Below, piece after piece: positions 61,201-64,000 of a stretch of DNA of 64,000 nt (the first letter of the stretch is position 1; the number at the start of each line of letters is the position of its first letter). The DNA lies in contig CP136061.1 in NCBI GenBank assembly GCA_032622095.1, positions 47,499,797 through 47,563,796 on the forward strand. Reading direction: 5' to 3'. The position numbers were made by a program, and so were the translations under genes. Origin of the DNA: Siphonodentalium dalli (Eukaryota > Mollusca > Scaphopoda > Gadilida > Siphonodentaliidae). Below the pieces are notes generated by a model. It made no database searches, had not been told where the DNA came from, and saw only the letters and a program-made list of their open reading frames with translations.

Positions 61201-62897
61201 CTTCTTTGAAATGGCACTGCGAATTGTTCACAATACATTCTGTGAATCACAACACTCTACAGCCAACAATTCTGTGCACTCATGGCAGTAATTGGAGTCT
61301 CAAATTATACAAATAATTCTCACGTCTGTCACATTCATGCCCAATTCTTGGGAATCAAATAGATGCATAAATGTGTGCAATACTTTTATATGCCTCCGAA
61401 AAATTTACTGAAGTTATAAAAATAACCAATTTTTTTTCATTTTTTCCTCTGGTCATTTTGCATGAAGATCATATGGCAAATTATAGGAAAAAAAGCATGT
61501 TTTTCAGGGCTATTGTGAAGAGTTCAGAATTATTCTGCTTATGTGTGTTTTGATACCTCTCCTCCCAAATTATAATAAGATAAAACTAGCCATGTCTGTT
61601 TGAATAAGGATTACTGTGAGTTACAACAAACCATCTAATACTGACCTTGAATCCCCTGTAGACGAGACCTTTATTGTATAGCTGCTTGAACACCCACCAG
61701 ATGGTCTCCATAAACCATGGATACATAGTCTTATAGTCATTCTCAAAATCTATCCACCGCCCAAGTCTGCCGATGATTTGCTGAAAATATTATAGGGAAA
61801 AATAAGAATTACAAAAGCTTTATTTCTCAGGCTATTAATAGTATAGTTGATAATAAAATACCAGGGTTGGAAATTTCAGGCGAAAAATAAGCCAATTTTT
61901 TTTAGCATCATCTGTTGGCAAGAAATATGTCAATACCAGGTCTTAAAATCCGTTGAAAGTGAGGAGAATCATAATCGAATCAAATCTTTTGCTAGTTAAC
62001 ACTTTCATGACTGGAGCTTCATGAAATTTTGCGAAAACCCTGTGCCAATGCATTGTCTTATATATGCATCGCCCATAGGGCGCCTCACATATATAAGAAT
62101 GCATTGGCCTAACAATTTTTACCTTGACCTTGTAAGCAAGTGCATTCTCTTATATATGCGAGGCTCCTTATGGGAGACTCACATATATAAGAGAATGCAC
62201 TGGCATAGGGTCTGTAATGCTGCACCAGCGCAGCATGATGTGCCAAAGTCAGATTACCAGGGTCGTAGCCCTGAATAGGTGTGGGTATGGAAGGGGGTAA
62301 CATGGATACACATACTACACTTCCGTTTCTGGAAACATTTTTTTCGCAATTAACAGGAGTTCCTTCAACTGACATCTATCATTGTTTCAACCGAATTACT
62401 GCTAATATTTTTCTCAAAAAAAAGAGTTTTCTAGTAAATTCCACACAAATCACATGTTGCCGATGATGCAAACCAATTCTGATTCTCCAGTGTTTTTCAA
62501 ACGAATGTTTACGCAAGTCAATTCAGTGATTCACGTAGAAAATTAAGCCCTGCAATATCATTTCAAATGAAATATCAATTCTTTTTTTTAATCACAGAAA
62601 CAATTTGCAATATGCAAATATATTACTGTAGATATTAGCATGAAACAAACACATTAAAAAAAAATATTACATTAGACATCAGTATGAAACAAAAGCGATC
62701 AAAGCTTCAATAACTTGCAAGTAGACAACTTCTAACCGGTAAACCCACCACGTCAGGTGAATTCATGAAACACCTACCTCCCATTCTGTGGAGTATCGAG
62801 TAACTATCTTCCGACATTCGGCATTATAAGCACCAATCCCCATCTTGGCAACATCGTCTGGTCCTTTTATTCCCAAAGTTTTATCAATTTCATACTC
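28124..62897 (-). CDS. IARS1: Cytosolic isoleucyl-tRNA synthetase (28 exons; N-terminus outside window)
   Basis: Class I synthetase that charges tRNA-Ile with isoleucine in the cytosol and hydrolyses misactivated valine in its CP1 editing domain; in animals it is part of the multisynthetase complex. Twenty-eight coding exons with GT-AG junctions and compatible phases give 3528 bases, about 1175 residues plus TGA. They align end to end with animal cytosolic IleRS from roughly residue 93. Landmarks in order: [11 protein letters not shown] and GTGVVHQAP (editing), [34 protein letters not shown] (ATP-binding loop), [10 protein letters not shown], then the C-terminal tandem appended domains. The HIGH-motif exon(s) lie beyond 64000. 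E6 lacks one base and E8 has one extra; otherwise frames are intact. Introns are packed with MITEs. Confidence 0.97.
28259..30765 (-). other. IARS1 intron E27-E28
   Basis: 2.5 kb. It holds a family E-like segment (28880-28975), a family A hairpin fragment (29165-29215) and the doubled 'gggccataactctg' repeat at 29814-30655. The rest is AT-rich with nothing recognised. Confidence 0.6.
29814..30655. repeat. 'gggccataactctg' repeat, two full tandem copies
   Basis: Each copy (about 29814-30205 and 30206-30655) has two internal units with aaaaagggccataactc, ggatcaaacccatattcgaa, ttttgggctgagaaac and aatttggtt-cgat, then a (ggac)n tail, cgacgagtggtcaatccgg, and an end with accatac-atggtatgggta. 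The unit and tail order suggests a SINE-like retroposon. Confidence 0.75.
30766..31056 (-). CDS. IARS1: IARS1 E27 (C-terminal repeat)
   Basis: 97 codons: [62 protein letters not shown]. This completes one repeat (FG-R ... TLYV) and starts the second (LLENP-G). Phase 0; donor gtaagt. Confidence 0.95.
31905..32126 (-). CDS. IARS1: IARS1 E26 (C-terminal repeat)
   Basis: 74 codons: [48 protein letters not shown]. The LLENP-G block marks the first of two appended C-terminal repeats of animal cytosolic IleRS. Phase 0; donor gtaatt. Confidence 0.95.
32747..33349. repeat. Foldback MITE F interrupted by MITE A
   Basis: Ends TACAGTAATGCCC and GGGCATTACTGTA with arms as in the other F copies. The left arm is split by a 382-bp family A element at 32778-33159. 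It lies in the intron after E25. Confidence 0.85.
32778..33159. mobile_element. Family A MITE, TTA target duplication
   Basis: Ends CCCTTTACCCAACA on both sides in inverted orientation; TTA at 32775-32777 and 33160-33162. It contains two long hairpins built from ccaatgcattctcttatata and its complement. Ends and 3-bp TTA duplication resemble PIF/Harbinger-derived MITEs. Confidence 0.8.
33383..33547 (-). CDS. IARS1: IARS1 E25
   Basis: 55 codons beginning [20 protein letters not shown] and ending [10 protein letters not shown]. Phase 0 both ends; donor gttggt is weak. A foldback element (32747-33349) starts 33 bases downstream. Confidence 0.95.
34235..34640. repeat. Family C MITE next to E24 donor
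   Basis: Contains gcagaatgaggtccccagaa, a gcatagcggtctag core, accctctgggggcctcattc, and the second half gatgaggtccccagagggtg to ggggacctcattc. It ends about 20 bases from E24. Confidence 0.8.
34660..34755 (-). CDS. IARS1: IARS1 E24
   Basis: [20 protein letters not shown] then [12 protein letters not shown], 32 codons, phase 0 both ends; acceptor tag|GTG, donor gtagga. A family C MITE ends about 20 bases downstream of the donor. Confidence 0.97.
35933..36208 (-). CDS. IARS1: IARS1 E23
   Basis: 92 codons from [20 protein letters not shown] to SYDAHSEGD, including [10 protein letters not shown] and [12 protein letters not shown]. The family has the RAEPDH / EDIRLMY equivalents. Phase 0 both ends; donor gtgagt. 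Confidence 0.97.
36750..37370. repeat. Tandem repeat of about 150-180 bases, about four copies
   Basis: Units share cttgcgaactcat, ggtca-gtgaactcatatacc, aaatccatt-acatttgtgg and aaagtccaata, within the intron after E23. Ends with a palindrome around attttaaatttggcggggg. Confidence 0.65.
37385..37600. repeat. AT-rich degenerate repeat
   Basis: Repeated aaattgttaaagaatgtaag with aaaaaattataaaaaatgat. The same phrase forms the centre of the family A elements (32885-32940, 56300-56400), so this is an expanded internal part of family A, followed by its hairpin (37605-37690). Confidence 0.7.
37605..37740. repeat. Family A/A2 hairpin
   Basis: gccaatgcattctcttatat pairs with atataagagaatgcattggc around gacctatggtcgac. 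Ends near ccatcatgaaaggg. Confidence 0.8.
37937..38430 (-). repeat. 50-bp array carrying the E22 donor, 10 copies
   Basis: Starting from the real exon end, the 50-base unit (gene sense: tca(c/t)tgaatgatgtcaaa... ending ttagag|gtaagcag) occurs 10 times; copies begin every 50 bases from 38381 back to 37937. Each has 42 exon-derived bases and a gtaagc donor. Reading through the first donor meets TAG in the next unit. Confidence 0.95.
38391..38474 (-). CDS. IARS1: IARS1 E22
   Basis: 28 codons: [20 protein letters not shown] then SLERYILE. Phase 0 both ends; donor gtaagc. The 3' half (42 bases) with this donor is the first unit of a 10-copy 50-bp array running into the downstream intron. Confidence 0.96.
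38695..39005. repeat. Family D-related copy
   Basis: Close match to 23205-23500 (gtggcc-ggtaaa-agt, atagttgac-g-ggttagcatt, tgttgttggaatctgatgat). In the intron after E21. Confidence 0.7.
39105..39475. repeat. Family E MITE copies
   Basis: ccctttctatactaactact, gagtagtttccttaggaaat, ccattccaatgtatactttt and ataactga-tggagaatc. Similar text is at 40138-40370, 59650-59900 and partly 28880-28975. Confidence 0.65.
39498..39600 (-). CDS. IARS1: IARS1 E21
   Basis: [20 protein letters not shown] then [14 protein letters not shown], 34 codons. The acceptor and first 30 bases are present two more times in the intron upstream (39651-39780). Confidence 0.96.
39571..39780 (-). repeat. 80-bp array carrying the E21 acceptor, about 2.6 copies
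   Basis: Copy 1 is the true E21 start; copies 2 (39651-39731) and 3 (39732-39780) repeat the acceptor (ttgtag) and about 30 exon-like bases with substitutions. All added copies are upstream of the real acceptor in gene direction. Confidence 0.9.
40138..40370. repeat. Family E MITE
   Basis: Opens ttaacactttctttactaaa and closes tttagtaatgaaagggataa, imperfect inverted ends. The inside shares the cttaggaaat and ccattccaaagtatactttt phrases with other E copies. Confidence 0.7.
40379..40500 (-). CDS. IARS1: IARS1 E20
   Basis: [20 protein letters not shown] then [20 protein letters not shown], 40 codons plus two bases; donor gtgggt. The P-PFLTE motif is family-wide. Confidence 0.97.
41020..41097 (-). 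CDS. IARS1: IARS1 E19
   Basis: [20 protein letters not shown] then SIVRLM, 26 codons, phase 0 both ends; donor gtaaga. Confidence 0.96.
42401..42492 (-). CDS. IARS1: IARS1 E18
   Basis: [20 protein letters not shown] then [10 protein letters not shown], the conserved LTNWYVR block. 92 bases, phase 1 in, 0 out. Confidence 0.97.
42820..42940 (-). CDS. IARS1: IARS1 E17
   Basis: [20 protein letters not shown] then [15 protein letters not shown]; the D-RWI motif opens the anticodon-binding helical domain. Phase 0 in, 1 out; donor gtaagt. Confidence 0.97.
43198..43342 (-). CDS. IARS1: IARS1 E16
   Basis: 48 codons: [20 protein letters not shown], then [19 protein letters not shown]. Its acceptor plus the first 12 exon bases is repeated about five more times upstream in the intron (43365-43549). 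Confidence 0.98.
43331..43549 (-). repeat. 34-bp array carrying the E16 acceptor, about 6.4 copies
   Basis: Unit gtcaagtacaacctaaaata then gttaacattcaatt, 34 bases, from 43331 to 43549. In gene sense each unit gives attttag|GTTGTACTTGAC, the acceptor plus 12 exon bases. The copy nearest the exon is the functional one. Confidence 0.93.
43739..43825 (-). repeat. Duplicated E15 donor, 2 copies of about 41 bp
   Basis: The block atataatatatattaatgga then tc--ttataagaata-ctgat occurs twice; the exon-proximal copy contains the real donor ATCAG|gtattc, the distal copy reads atcagttattc. Confidence 0.8.
43820..43903 (-). CDS. IARS1: IARS1 E15 (KMSKR loop)
   Basis: [20 protein letters not shown] then KYGADAI: the KMSKS-type signature as KMSKR, as in cytosolic IleRS. 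The donor (ATCAG|gtattc) is duplicated once downstream at about 43739-43782. Confidence 0.98.
44025..44532. repeat. Family C MITE with near-perfect foldback
   Basis: 44279-44532 is a palindrome of about 250 bases: the left arm from caagccttgaaatagggtgt to cctcattctgctga and the right arm from cagaatgaggtcccc to accctatttcaaggcttg, loop under 10 bases. 44030-44105 is the other end of the same family. Confidence 0.85.
44640..44990. repeat. 'gggccataactctg' family repeat (diverged)
   Basis: aaaaaggggcattact, ggaccgaaccctaattcaaa, aaaaggggcataactccat and a gatgggcgga end. In the intron after E14. Confidence 0.6.
45241..45327 (-). CDS. IARS1: IARS1 E14
   Basis: [20 protein letters not shown] then IANGLILA, leading into the KMSK loop. 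87 bases; donor gtaagt. Confidence 0.97.
45475..45654. repeat. Foldback MITE, family F (intact)
   Basis: TACAGTAATGCCC end, arms accaaagcagaattatgggt and atatttccgactaaatcctg in inverted relation, GGGCATTACTGTA end; 180 bases. Confidence 0.85.
45943..46137 (-). CDS. IARS1: IARS1 E13
   Basis: 64 codons containing [14 protein letters not shown] and [16 protein letters not shown], the substrate-pocket region of the catalytic core. Phase 2 in, 2 out; donor gtaaga. Confidence 0.98.
46207..46493. mobile_element. Family A MITE, TTA duplication
   Basis: Ends ACCCTTTACCCAACAGAAGG and ttgttgggtaaaggg, flanked by TTA on both sides; hairpins of ccaatgcattctcttatata. In the intron after E12. Confidence 0.8.
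46900..46973 (-). CDS. IARS1: IARS1 E12
   Basis: [20 protein letters not shown] then LHRE, the VVCIGS-type block. 74 bases, phase 0 in, 2 out; donor gtacgt. Confidence 0.96.
47150..47935. repeat. 'gggccataactctg' family repeat, several copies
   Basis: Includes aaaggcccataactctggg, ggatcaaactcaaattcgaa, tatcatccggaaacc and a closing palindrome ccccgtaaaatttatttttcg-like hairpin at 47908-47932. In the intron after E11. Confidence 0.65.
48391..48517 (-). CDS. IARS1: IARS1 E11
   Basis: 42 codons: [20 protein letters not shown], then [13 protein letters not shown]. The family signature R-YWGTP-P is intact. Donor gtatgt. Confidence 0.98.
48827..49256 (+). repeat. 62-bp tandem array, about 7 copies
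   Basis: Unit tatggaatgattttggttat then gtgagagcagtttggagaag then taaggtggttgtc-gatgaaaa. Copies start every 62 bases from 48827, with scattered substitutions, so the array is older than the 22 kb one. In the intron after E10, away from exon edges. Confidence 0.9.
49500..49601. mobile_element. Solo end of a hAT-like element
   Basis: Read inward from 49601 it gives TAGTGTTGAAGTGATTAGTC, close to the end of the 2337-6582 element. I could not find a matching left end or an 8-bp duplication; it abuts the copied E10 donor sequence. Confidence 0.5.
49602..50945 (-). repeat. 33-bp repeat carrying the E10 donor, 3 copies, split by a transposon
   Basis: Copies at 49602-49634, 49635-49650 plus 50912-50930, and the true exon end at 50931. 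Each has ccttac(c/a)aatatg, that is, the last exon bases and gtaag. The second copy is interrupted by 49651-50911. Confidence 0.75.
49651..50911. mobile_element. TIR element, 1.26 kb, TA duplication
   Basis: Ends CCATACTGAACCGGGTTTAG and, inward from the right, CCGTACTGACCCGGCTCAAG, flanked by TA. Subterminal regions also pair imperfectly (gggcttaaactcggatat against ggtgggcctaaactcgaata). No transposase seen. Superfamily unassigned. Confidence 0.65.
50936..51034 (-). CDS. IARS1: IARS1 E10
   Basis: [20 protein letters not shown] then [12 protein letters not shown]; end of CP1. 99 bases, phase 2 in and out. Its donor (TATTG|gtaag) is the seed of a small broken tandem repeat at 49602-50930. Confidence 0.97.
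51794..52962. mobile_element. Non-autonomous hAT-type element, 1.17 kb
   Basis: Ends CAGTGTTCATGCTG and, inward from the right, CAGTGTTCGCGCTGG; perfect 8-bp duplication GATGACAG at 51786-51793 and 52963-52970. Subterminal ttggccaaa/tttggctaat repeats on both sides. No transposase frame. In the intron after E9. Confidence 0.88.
53263..53354 (-). CDS. IARS1: IARS1 E9
   Basis: [20 protein letters not shown], then KHSYPFCW, the HSYPFCWR motif of cytosolic IleRS. Phase 0 in, 2 out; donor gtgtgt. Confidence 0.97.
53525..53682. repeat. Foldback MITE, family F (shortened)
   Basis: Same ends as 45475-45654; the left arm lacks part of its middle. In the intron between E8 and E9. Confidence 0.8.
53801..53924 (-). 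CDS. IARS1: IARS1 E8 (one extra base)
   Basis: Opens [14 protein letters not shown], then after an extra base (near 53879-53883) continues [20 protein letters not shown], then SGIYVK. 124 bases where 123 fit. The conserved Asp of the editing domain lies in the opening DDYRV. Confidence 0.9.
54480..54578 (-). CDS. IARS1: IARS1 E7 (editing-site motif)
   Basis: 33 codons, [20 protein letters not shown] then [13 protein letters not shown], the conserved GTG-VH-AP block of the editing pocket. Phase 0 at both ends; donor gtatgt. Confidence 0.97.
55030..56505. mobile_element. Family A MITE (contains nested hAT-like element)
   Basis: Ends ACCCTTTACCCAACAAACCG and, inward from the right, CCCTTTACCCAACAGAACGG; TTA at 55027-55029 and 56506-56508. 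The hairpins are split by 55186-56226. Confidence 0.8.
55186..56226. mobile_element. hAT-like element nested in family A
   Basis: Ends CAGACCTTCGATTTTGAGG and, inward from the right, CAGTCCTTCGAATTTGG; flanking GCCAAT (6 matching bases). GC-rich subterminal gcgcgcg tracts on both sides. Short acidic/serine-rich frames inside (for example 55597-55740 and 55838-55950) may be remnants of a transposon protein, not recognised. Confidence 0.65.
56806..57176. repeat. Foldback MITE, family D (complete)
   Basis: Perfectly inverted ends TTTAAAGGTACTCAATCCGA; long arms containing gtggaccagaagcacgtgg and tggataactctaaaatcaag, loop at about 56942-56957 (gtggtaataataaccac). Confidence 0.88.
57395..57454 (-). 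CDS. IARS1: IARS1 E6 (one base missing)
   Basis: Reads [12 protein letters not shown] in frame, then shifts. The following bases read PLFPYFQH in the next register, as expected from the family (KKYRPLFDYF-type). Sixty bases are present where 61 are needed to meet E7 in phase. The missing base lies at about 57418-57422. If real, the frame would hit TGA at the second codon of E7. Confidence 0.85.
57526..57951. repeat. Full-length MITE family C
   Basis: Inverted ends CAAGCCTTGAAATAGTGTG and, inward from the right, CAAGCCTTGATGTAGTGTG; subterminal gcagaatgaggtccccagag palindromes with the gtgacgctatcccgcacagt core. 426 bases in the intron after E5. Confidence 0.85.
58040..58210. repeat. Foldback element
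   Basis: ggtttattaacggccc pairs with ggccattaataaacc, and ggaatgattaacagcc with ggctgttaatcattcc. Palindromic over about 160 bases. Confidence 0.75.
58602..58689 (-). CDS. IARS1: IARS1 E5
   Basis: Reads [20 protein letters not shown] then PEEYTVLE, matching the family's MEARL block. 88 bases, phase 1 in, 2 out; acceptor tag, donor gtaggt. Confidence 0.95.
58954..59186. repeat. Hairpin MITE, family A2
   Basis: ttaaccctttaatgatggta to gccatgaaaggattaa with cagtgcaatctcttatagat-type hairpins. In the intron between E4 and E5. Confidence 0.7.
59291..59419 (-). CDS. IARS1: IARS1 E4 (editing domain)
   Basis: Carries the threonine-rich editing motif [11 protein letters not shown] followed by [15 protein letters not shown]. 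129 bases, phase 1 in and 1 out; donor gtatgt. Confidence 0.97.
59650..60245. repeat. Family E copy followed by a foldback
   Basis: 59650-59900 matches family E. 59917-60245 is a foldback whose ends read aaaggtgtactgtacact and gtatacagtacaccttta, with arms sharing ggattatctccttttattct / tacaaaaggagatggtcct and gaatgaatttgagc. Confidence 0.75.
60460..60890. repeat. 'gggccataactctg' family repeat (diverged)
   Basis: Repeated accatgcc-caaagcacaa, atctgattat-cacacccgagt and gttacaaactgaaat units. Intron between E3 and E4. Confidence 0.5.
60951..61035 (-). CDS. IARS1: IARS1 E3
   Basis: 28 codons plus one base: [19 protein letters not shown], ending VVDPA. Start of the CP1 insertion; phase 0 in, phase 1 out; donor gtagtt. 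Confidence 0.97.
61646..61780 (-). CDS. IARS1: IARS1 E2
   Basis: 45 codons: [20 protein letters not shown], then [20 protein letters not shown]. Phase 0 at both ends; donor gtcagt. Part of the Rossmann core leading to CP1. Confidence 0.97.
61995..62240. repeat. Hairpin MITE, family A2
   Basis: ttaacactttcatgactgga, paired ccaatgcattgtcttatata / tatataagaatgcattggc, ending tgctgcaccagcgcagcatg. Confidence 0.7.
62778..62897 (-). CDS. IARS1: IARS1 E1
   Basis: Reads [20 protein letters not shown] through RYSTEWE, 40 codons, phase 0 at both ends, acceptor cag, donor gtaggt. Corresponds to the catalytic-core segment right after the CHGLP-type motif of the family. Confidence 0.97.
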
Positions 62898-64000
62898 CTG
62901 TAAGCATGTGAATCACATTGTAGTTCATAAAATGAATCTTTGAAATGATTGGCAGCAAAATCATAGTAATTAATGGAATATAAAATATCGACATGAACAA
63001 TATATTCTGTATTTCCAGATAGTGGTATATTTAAATTCTATAAGTTAATAACGAAGTTTATATGGTACATAACTATCAGGGAAGAAAGAATCTAATAGAG
63101 GAGCGGCCAAATCCAAAAAGGGCCTTAGTTTTCGAGATACCCCTACCCTCGGTAGAACAAGTTGAAACCAAGTTTTTTTGGAAGGTAAATATATCTCATT
63201 TATGAAAATGATTCTTGGCCTTACCGGAATGGGTGGCAGCTATGTATGGTAAGACTATTTGTGAAGGTACCCTACCGATAAATTAGCCTGTTTTCAGCGG
63301 TTGACCAGCTATACACAATTGGTTAAAAGTTAAGCACATCACCAAAAACAGAACGTTCTATTTGTTATTATGGGGTACATGGTGATACTAGATCGGAAAG
63401 TTCTTATTTTTTCTGGTTTGTTTGAGATTTCACGACGTCATGGTGGAGAATGTAACGTTCTGCGTCAAAACATCATGACGATTCAGAGTAACTGTCGCCC
63501 GTCAACTCTGTACAAAACTAGCACGCTGTATTGAGCTTATCTTGTCATATATGTTTGGAAAGACTGGAGTATTTTCTACCGGGAGGTGTTAACATTATTT
63601 TCCTGATCCTACAAATATTGCAATAATAGGCAAAAACTTAACCCTCCCCCAATGTCATAAAATGCTAAGTATAGCCATCGCCGAGGATTGGATCCCAGAA
63701 TGATAGAATAGTGCGTAGTATTTCCTTTTATTTAGTGTAGAACACACATAACAAGTGTAAAATGCAAATTTCCAACCATATTCACTATTAGATGAGTATC
63801 AAACTCCAAGATGGCGTCCAATATGGCATTCAGTTGTTATTTTAGGACTCAGTGAAGCGACATACGAAAATTCCAGAAAAGGAAGGTCCCCAGTGGTAAA
63901 ATGTATATTATTTTAATGACCATATATAATAGCATGTCATATGAAACATTAGTTTCACCAATAATACATCTTATCAATTGGTAAAATAATAGTCCAAAAT
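62898..64000 (-). other. IARS1 intron upstream of E1 (no exon found)
   Basis: I searched this end on the minus strand for the HIGH-motif and CHGLP-type exon that should precede E1 and did not find it. The sequence shows no other recognised feature. Confidence 0.6.

Noticed and set aside
28124-62897. IARS1 as a processed or decayed pseudogene
   Set aside because: Introns with GT-AG ends are present, 26 of 28 exons are perfectly in frame with conserved motifs, and the two indels are in short runs typical of long-read errors.

Overview
The window is animal nuclear DNA, most likely from a mollusc and probably a bivalve. The basis is intron-rich gene structure with GT-AG junctions, AT-rich introns, and very many copies of a repeat containing 'gggccataactctg' followed by a (ggac)n tail and a perfect palindrome. 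I recall that repeat from mollusc genomes; I have not checked it. Nothing bacterial is present: no operons, no ribosome-binding sites.

One host gene is recognisable. Cytosolic isoleucyl-tRNA synthetase (IARS1) lies on the minus strand from 62897 down to 28124. I place 28 coding exons (called E1 to E28 here, in gene order). They give about 1175 codons, from just after the HIGH-motif region to the natural TGA stop. The first roughly 90 residues, including HIGH, must lie beyond the right edge. The exons cover part of the Rossmann catalytic core, the CP1 editing domain, the KMSKR loop, the anticodon-binding region and the C-terminal repeats of animal cytosolic IleRS. Two exons each carry a single-base indel (E6 minus 1 and E8 plus 1). 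All other exons and junctions are intact, so assembly error is the simplest reading.

The left 28 kb has no host gene that I can see. It holds a degenerate repeat family (1886-8958) interrupted by a 4.2 kb hAT-type non-autonomous element with a perfect 8-bp target duplication and a large internal inverted array. It also holds a 1.2 kb terminal-inverted-repeat element (9284-10508), a 5'-truncated LINE with a reverse transcriptase (about 11346-14356), several foldback MITEs, a 16-copy 33-bp array, a small hAT-type element whose tip seeds an 11-copy 46-bp array, and a 1.9 kb PIF/Harbinger-like element with a TTA duplication.

The IARS1 introns are filled with the same MITE families, often nested (three levels deep at 54.8-56.6 kb). 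The most unusual pattern is that several short tandem arrays in this gene are anchored on exon-intron boundaries. They copy the splice site plus a piece of exon: E22 donor 10 times, E16 acceptor about 6 times, E21 acceptor 3 times, E15 donor 2 times, E10 donor 3 times. This resembles intermediates of intron growth or intron gain by tandem duplication.
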